DNA from: Eubacterium ramulus ATCC 29099
Lineage (GTDB): Bacteria > Bacillota > Clostridia > Lachnospirales > Lachnospiraceae
Direction: 5' to 3'
Assembly (NCBI RefSeq): GCF_000469345.1
Contig: NZ_KI271113.1
Coordinates: forward strand, 29,694-78,135
DNA: 48,442 nt
The translations under genes were made by a program, and so were the position numbers. The stretch's first letter is position 1; each line of letters starts with the position of its first letter. This document shows positions 16,492 to 24,293 of this stretch, one piece after another. Under the pieces are notes generated by a model that was given only the letters and a program-made list of their open reading frames with translations, was not told the DNA's origin and searched no databases.

Positions 16492-16532
16492 TAATTACGA
16501 AACAATTATAAAATACTTATTGTGTAATTACA
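16492..16532. repeat. TAATTAC-type half-sites, left edge of the cargo cassette
   Basis: TAATTACG (16492-16499) and the palindrome TGTAATTACA (16523-16532) resemble half-sites of the TGTAATTA-N5-TAATTACA element found complete at 18823 and 27708. Confidence 0.45.
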
Positions 16533-16541
16533 TAGTTGGTA

Positions 16542-16578
16542 GAGGAATGTATGACTTGATTGTACATTCCTTTTTTTT
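16542..16578 (+). terminator. Terminator of the prgI/virB4 operon
   Basis: AGGAATGT and ACATTCCT pair around a 13-base loop, followed by eight T. Confidence 0.85.
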
Positions 16579-16588
16579 GTGGTAAAAT
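16560..16588 (+). promoter_or_regulatory. Sigma-A promoter of the three-gene cassette
   Basis: TTGTAC (16560-16565), 17 bases, TAAAAT (16583-16588). It overlaps the terminator of the preceding operon and is of the ordinary housekeeping type. Confidence 0.65.
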
Positions 16589-16655
16589 AGTAATGCAAAT
16601 AAAAACATAGGATATAAGTTGATGTGGAAGTAAAATTTCAACAGGAGGAGTTTAC

Positions 16656-17117
16656 ATGAATAATGAACTTACAATAGAAATTTCAATTCCTACAGATGAT
16701 GAAGGATATGTTTTACTACAATGTGAGCATTGCGGTACTTTTTTTAAGACTACGCCTTCAGATTTAAAAGATGATGGAATTCTTCACGTATTTTGTCCGA
16801 GTTGTGGATTGACAAGTGATAATTATATTACAGATGATGTTCTTGAACTTGCAATGAAAAAGATAAAAAATACAGAAAATGATATGGTTTATGATGTATT
16901 GAAAGGTATAGAACGTCATAATAAAAGTGGAGTGCTTACATTTAAAGCTGGAAAACGTCCAAAACATGAAAGCGAAGATCCTATTCGATCAGGCATAGAT
17001 GCAATGGAAATATGTACCTTTTTATGTTGTAAACGTACAGCGAAAATTAAACCATTATTAAAAATGACAGGAGCATATTGTCCGTTTTGTGGGGTGAAAA
17101 ATTATGAAATTGAGTAG
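16656..17117 (+). CDS. Zinc-ribbon protein, unknown (cargo cassette gene 1)
   Basis: A 153-residue protein with one probable zinc ribbon near the N terminus (Cys-x2-Cys in 'CEHCGTFFK' and Cys-x2-Cys in 'FCPSCGL', about residues 23-53) and a second CxxC near the C terminus ('YCPFCGVKNYE'). The middle is polar and helical. It has a strong ribosome site (AGGAGGAG) and overlaps the next gene by 14 bases, so the two are coupled. AT-rich codon use contrasts with the neighbouring transfer and pilus genes. I do not recognise the family. The zinc ribbon suggests a nucleic acid or protein contact. Confidence 0.75.
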   Translation: MNNELTIEISIPTDDEGYVLLQCEHCGTFFKTTPSDLKDDGILHVFCPSCGLTSDNYITDDVLELAMKKIKNTENDMVYDVLKGIERHNKSGVLTFKAGKRPKHESEDPIRSGIDAMEICTFLCCKRTAKIKPLLKMTGAYCPFCGVKNYEIE

Positions 17118-17892
17118 AAAAGAATTAAGAAAAATTCAGTATGATTTTAACAGTTATGCCAATCGGTTGCTTCAAGCCGATTATAGGGACTATACAGGAG
17201 TGCTTGGAAAATTCCTGAATTATTTGGAATCAACACCAATCATCAATGAATATATTAAAGACTGCGGTAATTGTGACTGGGATCTGGAAGAAGAAGTTGA
17301 GAAAGTACAAGGTTCCTATGGGAATAATATTTTTTCATTGGGTGATACAGAAAAAGAAGAGATTCGTAATGTGTATGCAGTTTTGCGTTATCTGGTTGAT
17401 ACGAAAAATGCTATTTACTGTGGAATTTCCATGGGCTATTCAACTTCTAATAAGTTTCCGGATAAAATAAAAGGATTTAATGATCGGTTTGTTATGGTTT
17501 TGATACGCCATATAGAAAGTTATTTGACGAAGGTAGGGATTGATATGGGAATTGATGAAAAGATTGTTTATAATGTAACAGTACAAAATGGTCAGGCAAT
17601 TATTGCAAATGATAATTCGACTGTTACGGCAACAGCGCATATTGGAATCAATGCGGATGAATTAGAAAAGGCAATTAGAGGAGTTAAGGAAGCAACAACT
17701 ACGCTTATGTCACCAGAAGATAAGGAAACTGCAATGGAGAGCTTAGAGGTTGTAGAAACAGAGATAGTATCTGAAAAGCCAAAGCGATCAATGCTTAAAA
17801 CTGCATTGGCAGCTTTACAGGCTATAAAGGGCACAACGGAATTTTGTGCGGCAGTTGCAGCATTAGCTCAGTTTATATCAACAGTGTTGTAG
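17104..17892 (+). CDS. Unknown protein with hydrophobic C terminus (cargo cassette gene 2)
   Basis: A 262-residue protein. Residues 1-150 are alpha-helical ('MKLSRKELRKIQYDFNSYANRL'). A short stretch follows with 'YNVTVQNGQAIIANDNSTVT', an Asn/Gly-rich pattern that also occurs in accessory and defence-associated proteins such as AbiTii-type ones. The end is a weakly hydrophobic helix pair ('TALAALQAIKG', 'FCAAVAALAQFISTVL') that could insert in a membrane or oligomerise. It overlaps gene 1 and lies 68 bases before gene 3. An effector role, with a membrane-seeking C terminus, is inference only. Confidence 0.7.
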   Translation: MKLSRKELRKIQYDFNSYANRLLQADYRDYTGVLGKFLNYLESTPIINEYIKDCGNCDWDLEEEVEKVQGSYGNNIFSLGDTEKEEIRNVYAVLRYLVDTKNAIYCGISMGYSTSNKFPDKIKGFNDRFVMVLIRHIESYLTKVGIDMGIDEKIVYNVTVQNGQAIIANDNSTVTATAHIGINADELEKAIRGVKEATTTLMSPEDKETAMESLEVVETEIVSEKPKRSMLKTALAALQAIKGTTEFCAAVAALAQFISTVL

Positions 17893-17960
17893 CAAAAAAA
17901 GTAATATTTTGGGAAAATCAGGACATGTAGGAACAAATAGACAGATGGAGGAAGGTAAAG

Positions 17961-18815
17961 TTGACGAATAAAGAATTGGAAATAAGAAACAAAGCGAATT
18001 TTGAAGGATATGTAAATAATAATAGGACAGCGTGTATAGATGCGGTGATGGAATTATATAATCGCATACCAGATGTAGGAGGGGTTTTTAAATCATTATT
18101 TAGGTATAGATCTTTAAACTCAGATGAACTTAATAGTTTGGAGAATGAAACTATTTTTATGAGATGGCCTTCATCATATAAGGATGATGGGGATTGTACA
18201 CCAGTGTTTGATTTTGAAGAAATAAGCAAATATATTATCAAGGAAAAATATCCATTACTAAATGCAGAGAAAACAGTCAAGGAACGTATCAATATCAATG
18301 ATATTAAAGAAAATCCTAAATTTATGGAAAAAATTAAAGATTTGAGAGATATGTGGATGATTGCCTGTTTTACAGAGCGTCACGATAACGAAAGGATGTG
18401 GAGAGAATACGCAAATAATGAGACGGGGATTTGTTTGGTGTACAGTTTCTATGAGGTATTGAATATGGTTAAAGCTACTGATGGGATGAGTATTATGCCA
18501 GTAAGATATGTAAACGACAGAGAAAAATGTGGGGATATTGCCTTAAACCATAAAGATCTACTGGATATAGATGATAATTCTGATGCAAAATATCGTTTAA
18601 CATGTACAACCAAAGGAATGTCATATAAGTTTGAAGAAGAGTGGCGATTGATTTATGAGAGAGAAAAAGAAGATGCAGATGGAGATGCAAAAGGAGATTG
18701 TATTCCATTTGTAAACCCTAAGCTAATTATTTGCGGAAAATCAATAGATAAAGAATCTGTTGAATATCAGAAACTTTTGGATATAGTAGAAAAAAAAGGT
18801 ATAAAAATGGTATAG
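17961..18815 (+). CDS. DUF2971-like protein (cargo cassette gene 3)
   Basis: A 284-residue protein matching the DUF2971 pattern: 'LFRYRSLNSDELNSLENETIF' style opening with 'MRWPSSYKDDGDC', then 'ACFTERHDNERMWREYANNE' and 'GICLVYSF', then 'KFEEEWRLIYE' before a C-terminal 'PKLIICGKSI' strand. DUF2971 proteins are of unknown biochemistry and are frequent in genomic islands and near defence genes. Translation starts at TTG 17961 behind GGAGGAAGG. It shares the AT-rich composition of the two genes before it and forms the end of the cassette. Confidence 0.82.
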   Translation: MTNKELEIRNKANFEGYVNNNRTACIDAVMELYNRIPDVGGVFKSLFRYRSLNSDELNSLENETIFMRWPSSYKDDGDCTPVFDFEEISKYIIKEKYPLLNAEKTVKERININDIKENPKFMEKIKDLRDMWMIACFTERHDNERMWREYANNETGICLVYSFYEVLNMVKATDGMSIMPVRYVNDREKCGDIALNHKDLLDIDDNSDAKYRLTCTTKGMSYKFEEEWRLIYEREKEDADGDAKGDCIPFVNPKLIICGKSIDKESVEYQKLLDIVEKKGIKMV

Positions 18816-18822
18816 TGAAATT

Positions 18823-18843
18823 TGTAATTATACAATAATTACA
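18823..18843. repeat. TGTAATTA-N5-TAATTACA inverted repeat
   Basis: A perfect 8+5+8 inverted repeat just after the cassette. The same arrangement, with the same spacing, occurs at 27708-27728 in the parM leader. Confidence 0.7.
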
Positions 18844-18872
18844 GAGAAATAATCAAATATAAAAATTAGTAG

Positions 18873-18920
18873 AAAAGTGTCTGTATCGGTACAACTGGTA
18901 TAGATGCTTTTTTCTTTTTT
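18873..18920 (+). terminator. Intrinsic terminator after the cargo cassette
   Basis: A 15-pair stem (including G-T pairs) formed by AAAAGTGTCTGTATC and GGTATAGATGCTTTT, followed by a T-rich run. It isolates the pilus promoter just downstream. Confidence 0.8.
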
Positions 18921-18943
18921 ACCGAAATGAGATTTGTTACCAA

Positions 18944-18973
18944 GTTGTCCCAAATTTGCAATCGACGTATATC
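18944..18973 (+). promoter_or_regulatory. Element-type promoter, copy 5 (pilus operon)
   Basis: GTTGTC (18944-18949), 16 bases, CGTATA (18966-18971) then TC. The first box differs at two positions from GTTTCC, the second is perfect. The leader to the pilin start is about 155 bases. Confidence 0.68.
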
Positions 18974-19028
18974 AATAATAGCAGGTAGAGATAGAGAGAC
19001 AGCATGATGAGATGCTCTACTCTGCAAA

Positions 19029-19058
19029 TCCCCTAGGGGAAAAGCGTATGGCCATACG
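19029..19058. promoter_or_regulatory. Two adjacent perfect palindromes in the pilin leader
   Basis: TCCCCTAGGGGA (19029-19040) and CGTATGGCCATACG (19045-19058) are separated by four bases. They could be a paired operator or two RNA hairpins. The second contains the ATG of the mini-ORF at 19048, so folding would hide that start codon. Confidence 0.55.
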
Positions 19059-19125
19059 GAAAAAGAAACAACTTTTGAGAAAAATCAAGAGCGGAAAGGA
19101 GCAGGCGGAATCATCCGTCAGATGA
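19048..19125 (+). CDS. Possible 25-residue leader peptide of the pilus operon
   Basis: The mini-ORF starts at ATG 19048 behind AGGGGA, encodes a very basic peptide ('MAIRKKKQLLRKIKSG' then 'KEQAESSVR') and stops at 19123-19125, five bases before the pilin ATG. Its translation would run over the region used to start pilin translation, so it could couple or attenuate pilin synthesis. Conservation is untested and it may be chance. Confidence 0.35.
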   Translation: MAIRKKKQLLRKIKSGKEQAESSVR

Positions 19126-19129
19126 GAGA

Positions 19130-21673
19130 ATGAGCTATATCAAATTTTTAAAGCATGGAAAACGTATGGGTGTCGTTGCTGTTGCCGGTCTGTTGGCATT
19201 GGCACCGGTATCATCGACTGTGTATGCAGCAACATCGGCTGTGACAACCAATAATACGGCAACAAAGAATGATCTGCTGAATGCAGACATCATTGATGAA
19301 TCAAAAACAGGATCTATCTCCATTTATAAATATGACATTACTGCGGCGGAGGCAGCAGGCGAGTATAAGGCAGGGACTTATAAGGCAACCGGAGAAGCAG
19401 ACAGCAGAGTAGAAAGTGCCTTAAAGGATTATGCCATCGAAGGGGTACAGTTTTCCTATTTACGTGTTGGAAATGTAGAAACACACAGCGTGCAGGAGGG
19501 CACCGGAACAACCGTTGAGCTTGTCTATGAGATCCCGACAGATCTGGCAAAGATCCTTGGACTTACAGAAAAAGATAACATTGACATGACAGGTGAAAAA
19601 GAAGCCAATCCCTGCCATAATACCGGAGTCTATCATGTGACAAGCCAGAAAATTACAGATGCCATGGAAGCTCTGTTAAAAGAAGATAATGTGGCAGCAA
19701 AAAATGCGCTGGAGTCTTACCTGTATGATTATGGTACGGAAGATTCCACAACGGATCAGAAAACAAAAGCAGGAGTCGTTAATCTTCCAAAGACAGATAA
19801 GAACGGTTATACCCATGCGGAGGACCTGCAGCTTGGCTTATACCTGTTTGTGGAGACAGAGGTTCCAGAACAGGTAGTAGAGACCGTTAATCCATGGTTC
19901 GTCCAGCTTCCATTTACCAATACTAGCGCTCAGACCAGTGAGGACGGTGTCAGCTATGGGAGCAATGGAAGCCATGCGGAAGATGGGGTGACCAATTCTG
20001 AAAGTGCGGATGGCACACAGGCGCATGAGTCCGGCGGGGAATCCTGGCTGTATGATATGGTCGTCTACCCGAAAAACCAGACCGGAAATCCAACACTGGA
20101 TAAAAGTGTCCGCAATGCTTACAGCAATACGATCTCAGAAGCTTCCGGTGTAGCATCTAAAACGGATAAGAACATGACCGTACATACCGGATCTGATTAT
20201 ATCTCACGTAATGATTCGGATTCCCTGGTTGTATTTAATAAGGACACCAATGCCAAGAATACGGAAGATATCAATGCGGAGAAATATGTCGCCAACCGCG
20301 GGGGATATACCGCGGATGGCGTGACTGCAGGGAAAGGTGGCGCAGGTTACAGTGAAGATTTTGCTTACCGGGACACAACAACGGCATCGGAAGGGGATGT
20401 GCTGGACTACATTTTGGTTTCCAAATTACCGCACATCAGCTCCAAGGCAACATTTCTCAGCGAATATACCTTTACGGATACCTTATCGAAAGGTATTTCA
20501 TACAACAGGGATCTGAAGATCGCATTTTACAATAATGCTGAGGATGCAAATGCGAATAACACGAAGAATGCCGTATTACTCTGGAATCTTTCTTCCGGGG
20601 ACTATTCCCAGGAGTATGTTGATGTGACGGTGCAGGACCCGGATACCGGAGCAGTGACGACGGACGGTTCCACACGCTTGAAACTCTCTTTTACGGAAGC
20701 CGGTTTAAATGTAATCAATGGAACCGGAACCAATAACCCGGAGGGGGCAGATGATCTGGATGGATTATCAGATTATTACATGGTGGCTTATTATACGGCA
20801 ACAGTCCATTCGGATGATTCCGTCGTCTTGGGCGATGAAGGAAATCCAAACGATGTCAATCTGGTCTGGAGCAGAACATCGGACGGCTATTATAACATGC
20901 TGGAAGACAAAAACTATGTGTACTCCTATGGATTAGACCTCACAAAGACATTTTCAGACAAAAAAGGTCATTACGAGAATGTACAGTTTAAATTGTATAA
21001 CGCTTCGGATGCGTACTATGTTGTGGCAGAACCGTCAGAAACCGAAGATGGCGTGTATTATGTGACCGGAAAAACTACCGATGAAACAAAAGCAACCACG
21101 TTTATCCCGAATGCCGAGACCGGAAAGATCCTGGTCAATGGAACAGAGGCAGATGAATACCAGTTGACGGAAGTAGCTACGGACGATGGTTACAACTTGC
21201 TGAAAGACCAGATCGTAGTAGACATTACCGCAACAGACCGGGATGTAATCGCCTCCGTCGCGGGTGTTACCGGAATGGATGCCGAAGCTGCGGCTGAAAT
21301 CGTCAAAAATTACCATGGCGGAATTTATGACGAAAATGGCAATCTGGTCACGAACCAGTTGGATGAACTGCTTCAGGTTGCAGCAGGAGCTCCAAATAGT
21401 GAGGTTGCAAATGGACGGACCATCGGAAAGACCGACCTGTATGTCGGGGCGATCAAACCGGCATCCGCAACAGTCGATAAAAAGGATGCGGCAATGACAG
21501 AAGATAACGCAAAAGTCCTGCTGACCGTCAATAACACGAAGGGATTTTTATTACCACAGACCGGCGGTAAGGGACTGTATCTGGTCACGATCATTGGCGT
21601 GGTTGCAGTGGCAGGCGGCTGTTATCTTGTTACCCGTAAAAGAGAACTCCACATCAATCTCAAACAGAAATGA
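19130..21673 (+). CDS. Major pilin, SpaA type, LPQTG-anchored
   Basis: An 847-residue secreted pilin. Signal peptide ends near 'STVYA' (about residue 33). Pilin motif Tyr313-Pro-Lys-Asn316 in 'DMVVYPKNQTG' supplies the lysine that a class C sortase links to the LPQTG motif (starting Leu808) of the next subunit; the hydrophobic helix 'YLVTIIGVVAVAGGCYLV' and 'RKRE' tail complete the sorting signal. The ~500 residues between contain isopeptide-forming domains of the SpaH/EbpB type. It leads the pilus operon; the next gene overlaps by ATGA. A pilus carried by a conjugative element would help donor-recipient or host attachment. Confidence 0.93.
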   Translation: MSYIKFLKHGKRMGVVAVAGLLALAPVSSTVYAATSAVTTNNTATKNDLLNADIIDESKTGSISIYKYDITAAEAAGEYKAGTYKATGEADSRVESALKDYAIEGVQFSYLRVGNVETHSVQEGTGTTVELVYEIPTDLAKILGLTEKDNIDMTGEKEANPCHNTGVYHVTSQKITDAMEALLKEDNVAAKNALESYLYDYGTEDSTTDQKTKAGVVNLPKTDKNGYTHAEDLQLGLYLFVETEVPEQVVETVNPWFVQLPFTNTSAQTSEDGVSYGSNGSHAEDGVTNSESADGTQAHESGGESWLYDMVVYPKNQTGNPTLDKSVRNAYSNTISEASGVASKTDKNMTVHTGSDYISRNDSDSLVVFNKDTNAKNTEDINAEKYVANRGGYTADGVTAGKGGAGYSEDFAYRDTTTASEGDVLDYILVSKLPHISSKATFLSEYTFTDTLSKGISYNRDLKIAFYNNAEDANANNTKNAVLLWNLSSGDYSQEYVDVTVQDPDTGAVTTDGSTRLKLSFTEAGLNVINGTGTNNPEGADDLDGLSDYYMVAYYTATVHSDDSVVLGDEGNPNDVNLVWSRTSDGYYNMLEDKNYVYSYGLDLTKTFSDKKGHYENVQFKLYNASDAYYVVAEPSETEDGVYYVTGKTTDETKATTFIPNAETGKILVNGTEADEYQLTEVATDDGYNLLKDQIVVDITATDRDVIASVAGVTGMDAEAAAEIVKNYHGGIYDENGNLVTNQLDELLQVAAGAPNSEVANGRTIGKTDLYVGAIKPASATVDKKDAAMTEDNAKVLLTVNNTKGFLLPQTGGKGLYLVTIIGVVAVAGGCYLVTRKRELHINLKQK

Positions 21674-22524
21674 AACAGAAATGGCTAAAAAGGGTGGCAG
21701 CGATCCTGCTGATCCTTGGTGGGATTGGCTTGGTCGGCTATCCATGGATTAGTGACTGGTGTTACCGGGTTCATACACAGTCCAGTGTAGCAGTCTATGC
21801 GGCAGAAGCAAAAGAGCAGTCGGATGTGACAGAGGAACTTATGCAGAATGCCATTGCATACAATGCGTGGCTGTCGGAAGCACACATAACCCTGTCCGAT
21901 CCTTTTACCGGAACCCAGATCGTGGAGAAACCGGAGCTTCCCTATGCCTCCCAGTTAGCACTGGATGATTCCGGTATCTTCGCTTTTGTGGAGATTCCAA
22001 AGCTTCATGTATATCTGCCAGTATATCACACGACTTCAGCAGAAGTGTTACAGCGGGGAGCCGGACATATGGAAGGTACGGCGCTGCCAGTTGGCGGCGC
22101 CGGAAACCGTCCGGTGATCTCGGCACACTCCGGCATGAACCGGGCACAGATGTTCAGTGATCTTTCAGACCTTGAAACCGGGGATCTGTTTTTGATCCAC
22201 GTGCTGGATGAGACACTGACGTATCAGGTGTGCGACATGGCAGTGATCCTGCCGGAAGATACCCAGGCACTGGCACCTGAAAAAGACAGGGATCTGGTAT
22301 CCCTTGTTACCTGCACGCCCTATGGCATCAATACGCATCGGCTGGTGGTCACCGGAGAGCGGACCTATGAGACGGCAAGCGGACAGGAGACAGAGGACAA
22401 GGTTAGTTCTACCTGGAGGCATGCTTACCTTAATGCCCTGTTACTTGGTTTCGGTATAGCAGGCGGTGCAGGTGTCATGATTCGGATCTTAAGTCGGCAC
22501 AGACAGAAAGTGAGGGAGCAATGA
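21670..22524 (+). CDS. Class C sortase (pilin polymerase)
   Basis: A 284-residue membrane enzyme that cleaves LPxTG and joins pilins through the pilin-motif lysine. It has an N-terminal helix ('VAAILLILGGIGLVGYPWI'), the lid motif Asp77-Pro78-Phe79 in 'LSDPFTG' typical of class C enzymes, catalytic His153 ('ISAHSGM'), Cys215 ('LVTCTPYG') and Arg224, and a C-terminal helix. It overlaps the major pilin gene by four bases and the second sortase gene by four, so all are made together. Confidence 0.93.
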   Translation: MKQKWLKRVAAILLILGGIGLVGYPWISDWCYRVHTQSSVAVYAAEAKEQSDVTEELMQNAIAYNAWLSEAHITLSDPFTGTQIVEKPELPYASQLALDDSGIFAFVEIPKLHVYLPVYHTTSAEVLQRGAGHMEGTALPVGGAGNRPVISAHSGMNRAQMFSDLSDLETGDLFLIHVLDETLTYQVCDMAVILPEDTQALAPEKDRDLVSLVTCTPYGINTHRLVVTGERTYETASGQETEDKVSSTWRHAYLNALLLGFGIAGGAGVMIRILSRHRQKVREQ

Positions 22525-23423
22525 AAACGCGGCTGCTGTGTGGCATCCTGCTCATAGCACTTGGTGCAGGCGTGTATTTCTATCCGGATTGGAGTGCTGT
22601 CCGGACAAAACACCAACAGGAGCAGGTGATCCGGCAGTTTCAATCGGAAGGATCTATATCTGACATGCAACAGGAAGCGGAAAATGAGGATACCGTATGG
22701 ACGGAGACGGTATTAGAGCAGAGCAAAACCTATAATGAGACGCTTTTTGAGACGGAGCAGGCTGCATTTCGGGATGCCGAAGCGGTGAAGGTGGTTCCGG
22801 ATTTTTTCCCGGATGCCAGTGAGCCGATCGGCATTCTTTCTATCCCTGCTATGGACTGTACCCTGCCGCTCTATGTGGGAGCGACCGATGCCCATTTAAA
22901 CCTTGGTGCAGCAGTGCTTGGCGGAACATCCCTGCCGGTTGGCGGGAAGAATACCAACAGCGTGATTGCGGCACACCGAGGGTGGAAAAACGGCAAGTAT
23001 TTTAAGGAGATCGAAAAGCTCCAATCAGGGGATGCGGTATTGGTGGAGAATCCATGGGAAACGCTTTGTTATAAGGTGGAATCCTGTGAGGTGATCGCAC
23101 CGACTGACAGTGAAAGGTTAAAAATCCAGGAGGGGCGTGACATGCTCACCCTGATTACCTGTCATCCTTACAGATCTAATGGGGCATCCCGGTACGTGGT
23201 GTATTGTGTGCGGACGGAAAGCGGACAGGGATCTTTCACTGTAACAGAAGGCGGAGACGAAAAGAGAGAGGAGCAGCCGATAGAGGATGCTTCCACACCG
23301 GATATCCAAAGGGAACTTTGGTGCCGGAGGATCGGTATGTGCCTGATCCTTGGCTGTATCTGCATGGCCTGTGTGCAGACAGGGAAGCACTTGAGAAAAA
23401 AACAAAGGAGGAACAAAGCGTGA
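22521..23423 (+). CDS. Second pilus-operon sortase, no class C lid motif
   Basis: A 300-residue sortase with an N-terminal membrane helix ('LLCGILLIALGAGVYFYP'), catalytic His152 ('VIAAHRGWKNGKYF'), Cys214 ('LITCHPYRSN') and Arg224, and a C-terminal helix ('MCLILGCICMACVQTG') before a basic tail. The Asp-Pro-Phe lid seen in the first sortase is absent; the corresponding segment reads 'VVPDFFPDASEP'. It may therefore attach a different substrate, such as the tip adhesin with its unusual MPMTG motif, or anchor the pilus to the wall. The overlap with the neighbour genes is ATGA and GTGA. Confidence 0.88.
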   Translation: MKTRLLCGILLIALGAGVYFYPDWSAVRTKHQQEQVIRQFQSEGSISDMQQEAENEDTVWTETVLEQSKTYNETLFETEQAAFRDAEAVKVVPDFFPDASEPIGILSIPAMDCTLPLYVGATDAHLNLGAAVLGGTSLPVGGKNTNSVIAAHRGWKNGKYFKEIEKLQSGDAVLVENPWETLCYKVESCEVIAPTDSERLKIQEGRDMLTLITCHPYRSNGASRYVVYCVRTESGQGSFTVTEGGDEKREEQPIEDASTPDIQRELWCRRIGMCLILGCICMACVQTGKHLRKKQRRNKA

Positions 23424-24277
23424 GACAGAGAGCAAAGAGACTGCTTTTAACTGGTCTGATGGTGTGCGCCATGGCAGCTTCGTTGGTGCCTGCACAGGCA
23501 GCGACGATCAAGGAAGCCAGCGTGATATGGAAAGAGGTGTCACAGGATATTAATGATAAAGACCAGTATGTATATGATACGGATAAAACAGATGCAACCA
23601 TGCCGTCACTGGTCCTGTCTAAAAGCAGTATCGGTGTACTTGGCTATATCGACCGGGGCATCGTGCAGAAAAATACTGGTTCCCTGCTTGTCCCAAACTG
23701 GGAGGGCTGGTGGCATATGAAGGGCGGCTGGAAACAGGACACCGATGGTCTGATCCAGTTGGATGATGGCGGATGGTATCAGTTTTCTAACGGAAGATTA
23801 CAGGTATCGGAAAATGAAACGGCAAAAAACAGCAGTAAAGGATGGCTGTTTTTACGGGATGGAAAAGCAGATCTGTCTTATAGCGGGCTGGTCGCAAACG
23901 AAAACGGGATCTTCTGGGCGGATAATGGTGTGGTAACGACCACGAAAACAGAAGTCGTGAAAGATACCATTGGGATCACACCGGATGCAGGATGGATCTA
24001 TGTGAAAAACGGGGTGTTTGACGCATCTGCGAACACCATTGCAAATAATAAAAACGGCTGGTGGATGATCCGCGATGGCGTGGTCGATTTTAACTATACT
24101 GGATTGGCAAAAAATGATGCTGGCTGGTGGTATCTGCAGGATGGAAAAGTGAATTTCAATTATAACGGTGCCGTTCAGAATGAAAATGGTATCTGGTATG
24201 TGCAGGGCGGCAACGTCAAATTCGATTATAACGGTCATGCATACGGCTATTATTTTAGCGGCGGCTGTGCACAATAA
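23420..24277 (+). CDS. Secreted protein with Trp/Tyr-rich wall-binding-like repeats
   Basis: A 285-residue exported protein starting at GTG 23420 (overlap GTGA with the sortase stop; AGGAGG upstream). After a signal peptide ('LLLTGLMVCAMAASLVPAQA') it holds about six imperfect ~21-residue repeats of the form 'GWWxxxDGxVxFNYxGxxxN', like choline/glucan-binding repeats. There is no sortase motif, so it should bind the wall or a glycan non-covalently. Lying between the sortases and the tip adhesin, it may be a minor surface component that stabilises the pilus or binds a partner cell. Confidence 0.78.
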   Translation: MRQRAKRLLLTGLMVCAMAASLVPAQAATIKEASVIWKEVSQDINDKDQYVYDTDKTDATMPSLVLSKSSIGVLGYIDRGIVQKNTGSLLVPNWEGWWHMKGGWKQDTDGLIQLDDGGWYQFSNGRLQVSENETAKNSSKGWLFLRDGKADLSYSGLVANENGIFWADNGVVTTTKTEVVKDTIGITPDAGWIYVKNGVFDASANTIANNKNGWWMIRDGVVDFNYTGLAKNDAGWWYLQDGKVNFNYNGAVQNENGIWYVQGGNVKFDYNGHAYGYYFSGGCAQ

Positions 24278-24293
24278 GGAGGCGATGTAAAAA

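Noticed and set aside
23204-23419. N-terminal extension of the repeat protein gene at 23420
   Set aside because: The extension overlaps the sortase gene in another frame; GTG 23420 has AGGAGG and is followed at once by a signal peptide.
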